A stretch of 64,000 bases of DNA from an uncultured bacterium (GCA_903893315.1 CAITLU010000038.1:47120-111119); one strand, 5' to 3'. Positions 17,507 through 30,463 are shown, counted from the first letter of the stretch. Notes: generated by a model not told the origin, from the letters alone. Numbers and translations: made by a program.

Positions 17507-20500
17507 GTGGCGCTGATGGAACGGACGCGACGATGGCTCCGGCGAACAGCGCGCTGTGTGATCTTTACGATTGCCGCGTTGGTCGTCGTGGCGGTGGCGC
17601 TGGTCTGGTCGATGCGTTTTGCGTTCGTGCAGCAGCACATAGGGGAAGTCATCACCGCGCTGGCGCAAAGGCGCGGACACTTTTTTGTCCGCGTCGGCAA
17701 CGTGCGCGGCAACCCGCCCTGGAACGTACAGGTGGACCGCGTCGAAATAGGCGACGCCTACGGCGTGTGGATGGTGATCGAGGACGGCGAAGCGGACTGG
17801 CATCCGTTCGAACTCTGGCAGCCGCTGGATCACACGCACCTGCGCATCAACGTCGATCGTGTGCATGCCAGGCGTCTGCTGTGGACGCGGTTGCCGATCG
17901 ACGCCGAGCCCGACGGCAAACCGTTTCGTTGGGACAAGTTCCCTCGCATCCTGGTCGGAGACCTCGTCGTGGACGAGTTCGAATTGACCGAAGGGTTGCT
18001 GGCCGGCGGCCACGCGGTGTTGCGCGCCCACGGCAACGGAATTCTCGGAGAGTGGGAACACGGCCGTCTTGATCTGACGCTCGAACACATCGACGACAAC
18101 CACGGTGGTGCCAAAATAGATCTGTACAGCGACGGCAGTCCGCCGAGTTTTCACGGCAGTGTTGTCGCCGACGAAGACGCGGGCGGCGCGTTGGCTTTTC
18201 TGGCGCGTCTCCCCGGGGCCGGTCCGGTGCAACTGCGCGCGGAAAGCTCGGGGCCGCTCGGCGACTGGAGCGCAACGGCCGACGTCAGTGCAGGCGCGAT
18301 CGGCAAGCTCCAGACCAAGGCCCATATCGCTTTCGGACCCAGCGGTGCGTTCCGCTTCACGGGCAGTTTCGAACCGGTGGCAGTGCAGCGTGATCGCTAT
18401 CTGGTCGGGCCCGGGGCGCCGCTGCTGCTTGCGCTCGACGGCGCGTGGATTCCGGATCGGGAATTGCGGCTTGAGCGCGCGCGGCTCGACGGCGACGGCA
18501 GAGTGCTCGAAGTTCACGGTCATCTCGACCTCGGCGCTGTTGCCCGACCCTACGAACTCGCGGCGACGTTGTCGCGCGCCGCTGCTGTCGGCGCGCAAGG
18601 GAGCGACGTTGAACTCGGAGCACTGAGGCTCGCGGCTGCAAGGCTGGACGCAAAGGGAATGCTGGGCGCGAAGAGGGCGGCAACGGCCGCGCCCGGTGGT
18701 GCAGCAGACGGTGGCGCGGCGCCCGGCGCAGTCGCGGAGGTGAACTCGGGTGCGACGATCGGCGCAACGCTTGAAGTAGACGATCTTGCTGCCGGTGATT
18801 TCGAGTTCGGCAAGTTGCGCGGCGCTCTCGATGGCGAACAGCGCGGCGGTGAGGGGCCGCTCCTCTTCAATCTCGATCTGCGCGGCGAGGAGTTCACGTC
18901 GCGTGATGCGCCGGTGCCGCTTGTGGGCAAGGCGCCGTGGCTCAAGGGCAGCGGCGAGGCCGTCGTCGCTGCTGGTGTGGTGTCGTTTCGACGTCTCGAG
19001 TTTGGCGGCGACGCCGTCGGCATGGACGGCAGTCTCGACATCAATGACGATTGGAAAGGGCTGCGTACGTCGCTCGCTGCTCACAGTGACGATCTTGCGG
19101 GATTGTCCGCATCGGTCGGCAGTGCTTTGAGCGGCGGCGCCGACCTGAAACTGGAGTTGGATTCCAAGGCTCGTGGCGAGGTGCTGCAGGCTCGGATCGA
19201 GGGCAAGGCCTTCGGGCTTTCGTTCGCCGACCCCGGTCTGCAAGCCCTGTTGGGTCCGCAGTTGACCGTGACCGCCGGGGCCGCCGGAAAGTTTCGTGGT
19301 GAGGGCAAGGCCGACGTCAGTGTCGTGGCCGCAGGGATCAGTGCGGACGCACACGCCGAAATGCAGGACGACGGCCGCACGATCGCTGCTACTTTTACTT
19401 CCGCTCTCGATAACCTTGCGCGCTTGTCGGATCGCGCCGCTGTTTCGCTGGCCGGTCGTCTCGAGGCGAGCGGCGAACTCCACGGAGTGCTCGGTGATTT
19501 TTCGCTGCGGGCTCAGGCGCGTGCCGGCAATGTGGTCTACGGCGGCGCGCGCTTCGATATGTTGACCGCCGATGTTTCGGCGAGCGGCCTTCCGCAGGGC
19601 GCCGACGCGCAGTTCCACGTTGGCGCTGACTACGGCGACTTGCATTCGCAATTCAGTGCCGTCGCGACGATGCCGGATTCCGCCACTGTGGTGTTGCATG
19701 ACGTGGTCGTGGAAGGGCCCGCGACCAAGGCCAGCGCAGACCTTCGCGTAGGACTCGACGACGGTTCTGTTTCCGGAACCGTCAATGTCGTGTGCGAAGA
19801 TCTCTCGCGCTGGCGCGGGTTCGTCGCGCACGGGATCGGAGGCCGACTCGCGGCCGACATCGCGATTACGCCGTCGATACCCGGTGGCACGGGCCGCAGT
19901 CGCCTGAGCGGCAAGGCTTCGCTCAGCGACGGCAGCATCGTGCTCCAGAACGGCGAAGCGATCGTCGTGAAGTCTCTGAGTGCGGCGGCGCAGGCATTGG
20001 CCGTGGGCGGCGAGCCGTCAGGCGAGGTTAGCGCGGATGTGGCCGGCGCGCGCGTCGACGGAGTGACGTTGGAAAAGGCGAAGCTCGGCATTCAAGGAGA
20101 CGGCAAGCGCTGGATCGTGTCGACCAGCGCCGCGGGTTCGGCCGCGGCCGCGTGGACGTTGGCAGCGCGCGGCGCGTTGACGCCGAAGCCAGTTCGCGAT
20201 GTCGCGCAGCAGCCTTCAGTCGGCGCGCGAGGATTCTCCGCGAGTGTCGATCTTTTCGACATGACGCTCGGTTCCGATGCCGTCCGCTTGCAAGCGCCGA
20301 CCGTCGTTGAGTGGACGGCGGATTCGGTGGAAGTTGCAAGCACCACGATCGGGCTGGGAGAGTCCGGCAAACTGTCTTTTGCGGGCAAGTTCGGCGCGGA
20401 CGGTGCGCGTGCCGACGCGCGTCTCGATGCTGCGCCTTTGTCCATCGTTTCGTTCCTGGTCTCCGACCTCGGTCTTCGCGGCAGCGTCGGTGGGTCACTT

Positions 20501-22054
20501 TCGTTGCGTGGATCTTCGCTCGTCGATTCGGTCGCCGATCTTCATCTTGAAGGCAAGGAACTCGCGTCGCGTTCTCTCGAAGACAGCGGAGTTGCGGCGT
20601 TGGACGCGGTCGCCGATGCGCACTTGGAACGTCGCCGGCTGCGCGCTGAAGCCGCACTGGGCGGGCTCGGGAAGGAGCGTTTCCATCTGAAGGTCGATGC
20701 ACCGATCGGGGCCGGCGCGAGGGATAACGACAGCGTGTCGGCTTCGATGCTCTGGCACGGCGATCTTGCCGACCTGGCGGCCTTGGCGCCGTTGGGCGAG
20801 GACGTGCTGAAGGGCGCGGTCAGTGCCGATCTGCGTCTTGGCGGCAGTGTCGCGGCGCCGCTGCTGAGCGGCGATCTTTTCCTCAGCGGCGGCAGTTACG
20901 AGAACGCGGTTTCGGGTCTGGTGCTGCGCGATCTCGAACTCAAGGTTGTGGCGCAGGGATCGAACCTGGTGCTGGAAAAGTTGTCAGCTACGGACGGCGA
21001 AAAAGGCCGCATCACCGCCACCGGCCGCGCAGCGCTGGCGCGTCTTCCGGCTTTCGATGCCGACATGCAACTTCACGCCGACGCGGCCACGCTTGCACGG
21101 TTGGAGCAGGTCACTGCCACGGCCGACGCCGACCTGACGCTGCATCTCGGGCGCGCCCGAGATGCCGAATCGGTGGAAGGCTCGGTGCTCGGTAAGGTAG
21201 GGATAGTCGAAGCCAGGATTCGCGTCGCCGATCATGTTGCTGCGGCCATCCCCGAACTGTCTGTCGTGGAGATCAACGATGTTGTAAGGGGCGGCGACTG
21301 GCAACGTGAACGCGGACCTGCTCCGGTGCTGTGGAATGTCGTGCTCGACGTTGTGGTGAAGGGCAACAATCGGGTTTATGTCGAAGGACGCGGACTGGAG
21401 TCGGAGTGGAGCACGGATCTTCACGTCGGCGGCACGGCCGCCGATCCGCGCGTAACGGGGCTGGTGAGATCGGTACGCGGCCGGCTCGGTCTGCTCGGAA
21501 AACGCTTCGATGTCACCAGTGCCGATCTTCGCTTCGACGGCTCTCCATCAGGCATTCCGTATCTGACGCTCACGGCCCAGGCTCAGGCCAACGACATCAC
21601 CGCTATCGTCGTCGCCAACGGGCCGGCCACGACGCCGAACATAGAACTGCGCTCGGATCCCGCGCTGCCGAGTGACGACGTTCTGTCGCGCCTGCTGTTC
21701 GGCAAAGGGGCCACCAACTTGACGCCGGTGCAGAGCGTGCAGGTGGCCCAGTCTTTGGCCGAGCTTACCGGCCTCAGCCTGGGCGGCGCTCCCGGACTGA
21801 TCGACAAGCTTGGCCGCACGCTCGGGCTCGATCGGCTTGGAGTGGAAGCGGGCTCAGGCAACAACGCAGGTTCGGCGCTGACTGCCAGCAAGTACATCAC
21901 CGACAAGGTCTACCTGCGTGTGCAGCAGGGACTCACTCCGCAAGACAGTAAGGTCAGCGTGGAGTGGGAAGTATTCAAGAGACTGCGCATTGAAAGCGAC
22001 GTCAGCCAGGATGCGCAAGGTGAAGTCGGCGCGAGTTGGCAGTGGGACTACTGA
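17507..22054 (+). CDS. tamB: TamB, AsmA-like inner-membrane anchored translocation module
   Basis: A 1,515-residue protein with one N-terminal membrane anchor (VIFTIAALVVVAVALVW, residues about 19-35), a long repetitive beta-taco periplasmic region, and the conserved C-terminal DUF490/TamB domain (from about residue 1330: VRSVRGRLGLLGKRFDVTSA to the end). The end of the domain shows SRLLFGKGATNLTPVQ and ITDKVYLRVQQGLTP, both typical. It partners TamA and forms a hydrophobic groove across the periplasm for lipid transport. Start is GTG at 17507, immediately after the tamA stop, or ATG at 17516. A low-complexity Ala/Gly stretch at about residues 392-413 looks like an insertion. Confidence 0.94.
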   Translation: MALMERTRRWLRRTARCVIFTIAALVVVAVALVWSMRFAFVQQHIGEVITALAQRRGHFFVRVGNVRGNPPWNVQVDRVEIGDAYGVWMVIEDGEADWHPFELWQPLDHTHLRINVDRVHARRLLWTRLPIDAEPDGKPFRWDKFPRILVGDLVVDEFELTEGLLAGGHAVLRAHGNGILGEWEHGRLDLTLEHIDDNHGGAKIDLYSDGSPPSFHGSVVADEDAGGALAFLARLPGAGPVQLRAESSGPLGDWSATADVSAGAIGKLQTKAHIAFGPSGAFRFTGSFEPVAVQRDRYLVGPGAPLLLALDGAWIPDRELRLERARLDGDGRVLEVHGHLDLGAVARPYELAATLSRAAAVGAQGSDVELGALRLAAARLDAKGMLGAKRAATAAPGGAADGGAAPGAVAEVNSGATIGATLEVDDLAAGDFEFGKLRGALDGEQRGGEGPLLFNLDLRGEEFTSRDAPVPLVGKAPWLKGSGEAVVAAGVVSFRRLEFGGDAVGMDGSLDINDDWKGLRTSLAAHSDDLAGLSASVGSALSGGADLKLELDSKARGEVLQARIEGKAFGLSFADPGLQALLGPQLTVTAGAAGKFRGEGKADVSVVAAGISADAHAEMQDDGRTIAATFTSALDNLARLSDRAAVSLAGRLEASGELHGVLGDFSLRAQARAGNVVYGGARFDMLTADVSASGLPQGADAQFHVGADYGDLHSQFSAVATMPDSATVVLHDVVVEGPATKASADLRVGLDDGSVSGTVNVVCEDLSRWRGFVAHGIGGRLAADIAITPSIPGGTGRSRLSGKASLSDGSIVLQNGEAIVVKSLSAAAQALAVGGEPSGEVSADVAGARVDGVTLEKAKLGIQGDGKRWIVSTSAAGSAAAAWTLAARGALTPKPVRDVAQQPSVGARGFSASVDLFDMTLGSDAVRLQAPTVVEWTADSVEVASTTIGLGESGKLSFAGKFGADGARADARLDAAPLSIVSFLVSDLGLRGSVGGSLSLRGSSLVDSVADLHLEGKELASRSLEDSGVAALDAVADAHLERRRLRAEAALGGLGKERFHLKVDAPIGAGARDNDSVSASMLWHGDLADLAALAPLGEDVLKGAVSADLRLGGSVAAPLLSGDLFLSGGSYENAVSGLVLRDLELKVVAQGSNLVLEKLSATDGEKGRITATGRAALARLPAFDADMQLHADAATLARLEQVTATADADLTLHLGRARDAESVEGSVLGKVGIVEARIRVADHVAAAIPELSVVEINDVVRGGDWQRERGPAPVLWNVVLDVVVKGNNRVYVEGRGLESEWSTDLHVGGTAADPRVTGLVRSVRGRLGLLGKRFDVTSADLRFDGSPSGIPYLTLTAQAQANDITAIVVANGPATTPNIELRSDPALPSDDVLSRLLFGKGATNLTPVQSVQVAQSLAELTGLSLGGAPGLIDKLGRTLGLDRLGVEAGSGNNAGSALTASKYITDKVYLRVQQGLTPQDSKVSVEWEVFKRLRIESDVSQDAQGEVGASWQWDY

Positions 22055-22072
22055 CGGGCGCGCGACACGAAG

Positions 22073-22840
22073 TCAGCCGGCAGCGATCGTCATGCCGCCG
22101 TCGATCACCAGGCACTGGCCGGTGACGAGATCGGAGCCGGTGATGAAGCCAACGATGGCAGCGGCCACGTCTTCGGGTTCGCAGACGCGCCGTAGCACCG
22201 AGCGCATCTCGGCGAGTTGTTTCAGGGTGTCGTATCTGTCGCCGTAGCCTTCCTGCAACCAGCGTCCGGTGATGAAGCCGGGAGCGACGGCGTTGACTCG
22301 GATCTTCGGGGCCAGCACGCGCGCCAAGGTCAGCGTCAGATTGTTCAGCGCGGCCTTGGATGCACAGTAGGGGATCGAACTGCCGATGCCGACGATGCCG
22401 GCGATGCTCGAGGTGTTGACGATCTCGCCGCCTCCCGACGCCTCGATCGCAGCCCGGGCGGCGCGTGCGCACTGGAAGGGGCCGCGCAGGTTGACGTCCA
22501 GTGTCCTCGACCAGACCTCGGGGGTAACCGCATCGAGATCGTAGTGTGGGATGAAGGACGTGGTGCCGGCGTTGTTGACCAGGACGTCGAGACGCCCGAA
22601 TTCGCGCATCGCGGTCTCGACCATGTCGCGGCAGGCCGAGTCGTCGGCCACGTCGGCCTGGACGGCGATGCCCCTCACGCCCAAGGCCCGCACCTCGGCC
22701 GCCGTGCTTTCGGCTTCGTCCTTGGATCTGGAGTAGTTGACCAGCACTGCGCAGCCGCGGCGGGCCAACTCCAGGGCAGCGGCCCTGCCGACTCCGGTTC
22801 CGCCTCCGGTTACGATTGCCGCTTTCCCGTCTACGTTCAT
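22073..22840 (-). CDS. FabG-like short-chain dehydrogenase
   Basis: A 255-residue classical SDR with GGGTGVGRAAALELA, LVNNAGTTSFIP, catalytic Ser in NTSSIAGIVG, YCASK (YxxxK) and the C-terminal LVTGQCLVIDGGM. The closing motif and length fit FabG-like 3-oxoacyl reductases and related alcohol or sugar dehydrogenases. GAAGGAGC precedes the ATG at 22840. It converges with tamB at 18 bp. It lies downstream of dnaE2 on the same strand but 405 bp away with several hairpins between, so it is probably a separate unit. Confidence 0.9.
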   Translation of the reverse strand: MNVDGKAAIVTGGGTGVGRAAALELARRGCAVLVNYSRSKDEAESTAAEVRALGVRGIAVQADVADDSACRDMVETAMREFGRLDVLVNNAGTTSFIPHYDLDAVTPEVWSRTLDVNLRGPFQCARAARAAIEASGGGEIVNTSSIAGIVGIGSSIPYCASKAALNNLTLTLARVLAPKIRVNAVAPGFITGRWLQEGYGDRYDTLKQLAEMRSVLRRVCEPEDVAAAIVGFITGSDLVTGQCLVIDGGMTIAAG

Positions 22841-23245
22841 TCTCGCTCCTTCGAGGCCGCGCCGATCGCGTCGCCGGCGTCATGCGGCGACCTGCTTTGG
22901 GCGCGCGAGTTAAGCAGCGGCGAGGCGGCCGGGCAAGAAGCCGAAGCTCAATCCGTGAGCGGTGCGAGTTGATCGTAACTAAACGCGCTGTCTGTGAGCT
23001 ACTTCACTGACAGGTTGCCGCCGAGCGCATACAAGAGTCGAGAGGGCGAGAATATTTTCGCCCTTGGTGCGCGTACGGCCGGAACCGGGCGCTCATCGTT
23101 AGTGAAGTCGCGGGGAGATGAGAGCTCCTCCTCCCCTGGGGTCGTATCACGCCGATCCCTACTCTTCGCGACTCGCGCCGGCTGCTCTGCTCCCCGCCAG
23201 TCCGTGCAGGCAGCCGGCGCACTCCATCCACCCTCCACTCATTGT
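22841..23245. other. non-coding stretch with three inverted repeats
   Basis: No gene is seen. Three inverted repeats lie within 150 bp: 22988-23013 (10-bp arms CTGTCTGTGA/TCACTGACAG, one mismatch, six-base loop), 23044-23063 (GGGCGAGAATATTTTCGCCC, nine pairs including one wobble) and 23112-23136 (GGGGAG/CTCCCC). CTACTTCACTGAC (22999-23011) recurs imperfectly in inverted orientation as GTTAGTGAAGTCG at 23098-23110. The stretch holds the dnaE2 end and the SDR promoter region, and may be a structured RNA, a terminator array or a small decayed mobile element. Confidence 0.45.
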
Positions 23246-26341
<3,096 letters not shown>

Positions 26342-26364
26342 GGCGAATCATCCGGCGGCGGCGA

Positions 26365-27975
26365 TCACTCGACGCGTCCTTGCAGGAACCAGCGCCGGCG
26401 CCGCCGGTCGTAGTAGACCCACAGCAGTTCGCCGCTCTCGGTGCCGGCGTAGTGGTACTCGCGGTGAACTTCGTGATGGACCTGGTGCAGCCACCAGCCG
26501 CCCGAAACGATGAAGGGCCCGATCATGCTCTCGATGCGCCCGTGTCCGGTGGCGCTGGAGATCCAGCAGTCGTCGCGCTCGCGAAAAGGTTTGGGCGCAA
26601 GTGCAACGGCGTTGGCATAGAGGCGGCGCACCAACGGCTTCTGGAGCACTACGCGCGGCGCGGCCTGTTTCAACTGCGTCAGCGGTTGCCACGTGAAGGT
26701 TGCTTCTGGAAGGTGCCCCTCGCGCAGCACCGCACATACTACGGAGTCTGCGCCGAGTTCTGCTCTCAGGCGTGCCAGTGCGCGCTCGCCGGCGCGAAGG
26801 TCACGGCGCGCGCCGCTGGCGAACAGGCGAAGCTGCTCGCGGTTGGCTGCTCCGGCTTCGATCTCGACTTCGATCTCCAGGACTCCGCGCGACAGGCTCA
26901 GGGTTTCCAGACGCAGTCGTACCAGATCGAGCAGCACGGCTTCGTCGAGAGTGGGAGCCGCTGCGCGCAACTCAAGCTCCAAACTCGTCGCCGCCGTCGC
27001 GTTGTCTTCGTCGCTCGGTGCAGCGCGGCGCTTGAGGTCGGTGTGCAGCGTGACGCAGATCGCCGCTGCCGCTTCTTCGCGCGCGGCCAGTCGTTCGAGC
27101 AGCGGCGCGAGCAGACGTCGCACGATGAACAGCACGATGTCGCTGCTCGTCACCGGATCGTCGAGCAGCAGCGAGGCGGCGACGGCTTCTTCGGCGGGTG
27201 ACGGATCGAGCGGATCCCATGCGCGTCCCGAAGCCTTTTTGTGCAGTTTCCACGCGTCCTCGCCGAAGCGGCGGCGGATGCCCTGGGGTGGAAGACGCAG
27301 CAGGTCGCCGAGCGTGCGCAGTCCCAGACGCGCGAATGGTGCCGACAGCTTGGCGCCGATGCCGAGACGTTCGAGTGAAGTCGCATGGACCGCGCGGCGT
27401 TCTTCGTCGGCGTTCGCGAATACCACTACCGGCGACCAGCCGACTTGGCTGCTTGTCGAGGCAATCTTCGCGTCTCGATCGCTGCCGTCGGGCGCGCTCG
27501 GTTGATGCTGGCGTGAGACTGCGTAGACGCCGAAGCGCGTGAAGCCGACGACTACCACTGAGTCGAATCCCTCGCGTGCGACGGCTTCGTGCACCGCCCT
27601 GGCCCAGGCCGACGCGCTCGCGTAGAGCAGGCCGAGGCCGCGGCCGTCGAGCCAGAATACGCCGGCTTCCTCGCGCGAGACTTCGACGTTCGGTGTCAGC
27701 TTGCGAAAGAGTTCGGTGAGGCGTGCGGTGGCGGCGACGATAGAAGCAGCGTCGACTACGCCTCCGCGCAGCGATCCTTCCAGCGACAGCGCGGCGCCGT
27801 AGCGCATGCCGGCCCTCAGACCTTTTCGCCAGGCCCGTTCGTTGATTGCCAGCAGCAGTCCTTGCGGATCGTCATTGTCGACGACGGCGACGGGAAGTCC
27901 TTTCCACTCCGGTCGCTCTGCGAGCAGCAACTGAAGGGGAAAAGCGGGAAGGTTAGCGCAGGCCGGCCGGTCCAC
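26365..27975 (-). CDS. imuB: ImuB, Y-family polymerase-like accessory protein
   Basis: A roughly 536-residue Y-family polymerase homologue that acts as a scaffold between the clamp and DnaE2. The N-terminal LPAFPLQLLLAERPEW and the tail GELLWVYYDRRRRRWFLQG are diagnostic. The Y-family metal-binding Asp at the first motif is replaced (PACANLPAF) and the SIDEAFLD motif is degenerate (VSREEAGVFWLDG), so it is probably catalytically inactive, as for other ImuB proteins. I place the start at GTG 27975, where the conserved N-terminus begins and which overlaps the imuA end by 23 bases; the frame is open to 28044. Clamp-binding residues were not pinpointed. Confidence 0.9.
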   Translation of the reverse strand: MDRPACANLPAFPLQLLLAERPEWKGLPVAVVDNDDPQGLLLAINERAWRKGLRAGMRYGAALSLEGSLRGGVVDAASIVAATARLTELFRKLTPNVEVSREEAGVFWLDGRGLGLLYASASAWARAVHEAVAREGFDSVVVVGFTRFGVYAVSRQHQPSAPDGSDRDAKIASTSSQVGWSPVVVFANADEERRAVHATSLERLGIGAKLSAPFARLGLRTLGDLLRLPPQGIRRRFGEDAWKLHKKASGRAWDPLDPSPAEEAVAASLLLDDPVTSSDIVLFIVRRLLAPLLERLAAREEAAAAICVTLHTDLKRRAAPSDEDNATAATSLELELRAAAPTLDEAVLLDLVRLRLETLSLSRGVLEIEVEIEAGAANREQLRLFASGARRDLRAGERALARLRAELGADSVVCAVLREGHLPEATFTWQPLTQLKQAAPRVVLQKPLVRRLYANAVALAPKPFRERDDCWISSATGHGRIESMIGPFIVSGGWWLHQVHHEVHREYHYAGTESGELLWVYYDRRRRRWFLQGRVE

Positions 27976-28600
27976 GGAGGTTCTGCGTGAGTGTCCAGCC
28001 TGGGCCGCGACGCTTGTCTTTGATCGCTTCGATGGTGCACGCAAATCGGTCGGGAGCGACGCGGCGGCGCGAGGTCGTCAGGCGCAGCGATACGACAGGG
28101 GACAGCGAAGTCGCGTCGCTGCGCTCCTCGGCCACGAAGACGACGGCGGCATCGTGGGCTCTGGCCAGCCCGAGCAGACGCGCGAGCAGCGGCGCAGGCA
28201 GCAACGCGCAAGGACCGAGATCGACGATGAGCAGTCCGAAGGCGCCCGAGCGCAGCAATTTGTCGGCGGCACGCGCGGCGGCGGCGGCGTCCTTGGTGCG
28301 GATGAAGGGCAGGGCGCCAAGGTCGATGCCGACGGCGGCGAAGTCCGGAGGGAAAAACGGTGCAGCGTGAGCGCTGACCCACGCTGCCGGTTCGCCGCGC
28401 TGCTGGGCTTTCCACAAGAGGTCGGCGGTCCACGAAAGAAGCGCGGTCGCGCCGCGCCGCGCCGACAGTTCGGTCAGACGCCCGGTCAGCTCGGGAAGAT
28501 CCCAGGTCGGCACCTGCATCTGACGCTGCTCCGGCGTGGGCTCGTTGCTCGCGGCGCCGGGGCGCCGGGTTTCTTCTTCGATGGGAGCGGATATTGCCAT
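27953..28600 (-). CDS. imuA: ImuA, RecA-like mutasome protein
   Basis: A 215-residue protein of the ImuA/SulA-like RecA-fold family, first gene of imuA-imuB-dnaE2. Visible features are ATALLSWTADLLWKAQQRGEPAAWVSA (a degenerate nucleotide-binding strand and helix), FGLLIVDLGP and LARAHDAAVVFVAEE followed by SLSPVVSLRL, which match the RecA-like core. The C-terminal GWTLTQNLRGPAGLR is the conserved ImuA end. It modulates the mutasome at DNA lesions, probably through RecA. The ATG at 28600 has only a weak ribosome site. A dyad and a GTTCAGG direct repeat in the 105 bp divergent promoter region are candidate SOS operator elements. Confidence 0.88.
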   Translation of the reverse strand: MAISAPIEEETRRPGAASNEPTPEQRQMQVPTWDLPELTGRLTELSARRGATALLSWTADLLWKAQQRGEPAAWVSAHAAPFFPPDFAAVGIDLGALPFIRTKDAAAAARAADKLLRSGAFGLLIVDLGPCALLPAPLLARLLGLARAHDAAVVFVAEERSDATSLSPVVSLRLTTSRRRVAPDRFACTIEAIKDKRRGPGWTLTQNLRGPAGLR

Positions 28601-28604
28601 GGCG

Positions 28605-28634
28605 GTTCAGGGTGCCTTTGCCTGATTGTTCAGG
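28605..28634. promoter_or_regulatory. candidate SOS-type operator upstream of imuA
   Basis: CCTGATTGTTCAGG (28621-28634) is a perfect five-base inverted repeat with a four-base spacer, and GTTCAGG occurs twice (28605-28611 and 28628-28634), 23 bp apart. The imu cassette is LexA-controlled in many bacteria, and some deltaproteobacterial LexA sites carry a GTTCAG half-site, but the spacing here is shorter than in those. No lexA gene is in the window. Confidence 0.35.
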
Positions 28635-28705
28635 CCGGGCAGGCTCGGTTTAGCAGAACGTACATGGGCGAACAAGAGGCGAAAACGATTTCGTTGGAGG
28701 GGCTG

Positions 28706-30274
28706 ATGCGCTTTGCTCCCGGATGTCAGACGCGTCTGGCTGAAGCCGCGCGGTTGCTGCGGAGCGCCGCGTCCAAGCCCTTGGGTTACATTCGCCGGAT
28801 TCTTTCGTTTTTGACGCCAATTGTATGTTTTGTCATGGTTTTTGTTGCAGTATTGGCCTTCTCGTCAGGACTCGCGCAGAGCACGGCCTGCGCGCAGCAG
28901 TTCTCGGCGCCGGTGTCCCTTAACAGCACGGCAACCACCGATACCCAGGATGACGGCGCTCCATCTCTGGCCACCGACGGCAGGGGCGTGGTGGTTGCGG
29001 TGTGGGAGAGCCTGGAAAACTTGAGCAGCAGGAGCGCTCTGCACGATTGGGACATCTTCGTTGCGCGCTCGACCGACGGCGGCGCTACCTGGAGCAAGGC
29101 CGCCGCCATCGCCAACTACGCGGCAGTCGATGTCGGTGCCGACAACAACCCGGTAGTAGCCACCGACGGGCGCGGCAATTGGGGTGCGGCCTGGCAGTCG
29201 CTCGGCACGCCGGGAGGACGTCTGGGCCCCGACAGCGATATCCTCTTCGTGCGCTCCACCGACAACGCCAAGACCTGGAGCCGTGCGGCCGCGCTGGCCT
29301 TTTACGCGCCTTGGGATTGTGGCCAGGACTTCAACCCGGTCTTGCTCGCTCTTGCGGGCGGAACCTGGATCGCCGCGTGGGAGACTTCCGAGGAAATCGC
29401 CGGCAAAGGTGCTGACTTCGACATCGTCTACTCGCGTTCCACCGATGCGGGCGCCACCTGGTCACGGCCGTTACCGCTGAACCTGAACGCCACCAGCGAT
29501 CGTGACACCGACCGGCAAGTGGTGCTGGCCACCGACGGCAACGGCGTGGTGCTCGCAGCCTGGGAGGCCTTCGCGGCCGTAGACGGCAAACTCGGTGCCG
29601 ACTGGGACATCCTGCTGGCGCGTTCCGAAGACGCCGGGGCGACCTGGAGCGAGCCCGTGCCGCTGGCTTCGACGGCGGCCACCGACGGTTTCGCGGGCGA
29701 TCACAGCGTGTCGCTGGCCACCGATCGCAGCGGGCGCTGGATAGCGGTGTGGGCCTCGTCCGCGACGGCGCGTCAGGGCGGCAGGGAAAACGACTGGGAC
29801 ATCTTGCGCGTCATCTCCACCGACGGCGGCAAGACATGGACTGAGCCGGCGTTGCTCAACGATTCGCTCGCCAACGACGTCGAGCGCGATCTGACTCCGC
29901 GCATCGTTTACGACGGAAACGGTCGCTGGGTTGCGGTCTGGTATTCGAAGGACGATCAGGGCGGAACCATCGGCAGCGATGGTGACATTCTCGTTTCAAC
30001 TTCCACCGATGGAGGTGAGAAGTGGTCTTTGTCGGCGCCGCTCGTCCAATACGCCAGGGACGACGGTTCGAGTTGCGACGACAGACCGTTCGCACTCTCC
30101 GTCGCCGACGGTTCGGTGCTGGTGGCTTGGTCGAGTGACTACAATCTCGGCGGCAAGACCGGCAACGATGCCGACATCAGACTGGTTCGCAGCGTGGATG
30201 CGCCGGCGCCGGTTGTCGTGCCGACGCAGCTACCGACACCGAAAGCATCGTCCGTCGCCGCGCCCAAGAAGTAG
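28706..30274 (+). CDS. secreted six-bladed Asp-box (BNR) propeller protein
   Basis: A 522-residue exported protein. After an unusually long basic N-region (about 30 residues) there is a hydrophobic export segment (LTPIVCFVMVFVAVLAFSSGLA) with likely cleavage near ACAQQ. Six Asp-box repeats follow (STDGGATW, STDNAKTW, STDAGATW, SEDAGATW, STDGGKTW, STDGGEKW), each about 70 residues apart, so a six-bladed beta-propeller as in sialidases. The sialidase Arg/RIP motif and Tyr/Glu nucleophile pair are not seen, so hydrolase activity is unlikely; ligand binding or adhesion is a better guess. A GGAGGGG site before the ATG at 28706 decides the start. The tail is Pro/Thr-rich. Confidence 0.82.
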   Translation: MRFAPGCQTRLAEAARLLRSAASKPLGYIRRILSFLTPIVCFVMVFVAVLAFSSGLAQSTACAQQFSAPVSLNSTATTDTQDDGAPSLATDGRGVVVAVWESLENLSSRSALHDWDIFVARSTDGGATWSKAAAIANYAAVDVGADNNPVVATDGRGNWGAAWQSLGTPGGRLGPDSDILFVRSTDNAKTWSRAAALAFYAPWDCGQDFNPVLLALAGGTWIAAWETSEEIAGKGADFDIVYSRSTDAGATWSRPLPLNLNATSDRDTDRQVVLATDGNGVVLAAWEAFAAVDGKLGADWDILLARSEDAGATWSEPVPLASTAATDGFAGDHSVSLATDRSGRWIAVWASSATARQGGRENDWDILRVISTDGGKTWTEPALLNDSLANDVERDLTPRIVYDGNGRWVAVWYSKDDQGGTIGSDGDILVSTSTDGGEKWSLSAPLVQYARDDGSSCDDRPFALSVADGSVLVAWSSDYNLGGKTGNDADIRLVRSVDAPAPVVVPTQLPTPKASSVAAPKK

Positions 30275-30463
30275 AACGAACAGGCCCGAGGCGTCGCGTC
30301 ATTGCTCGGTCCCTCCAAGAGCAGGTATTGCTCTGGCGGATGCGCGTCGCAGTCCTTCGCTCTCGGCGACCTCGACGCGTCGGCGCCTCGGCAGGGCGCG
30401 ACTCGTCGCAATCAAGTCGGGTCGTGAGTTGATATTCCCTATATCCATGCAGAAAAACCACAG

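Noticed and set aside
16577..19831. A 1,084-codon open frame on the minus strand opposite tamA/tamB
   Set aside because: It lies antisense to well-supported tamA/tamB coding sequence. High-GC genes often leave long open antisense frames, and the translation shows no domain.
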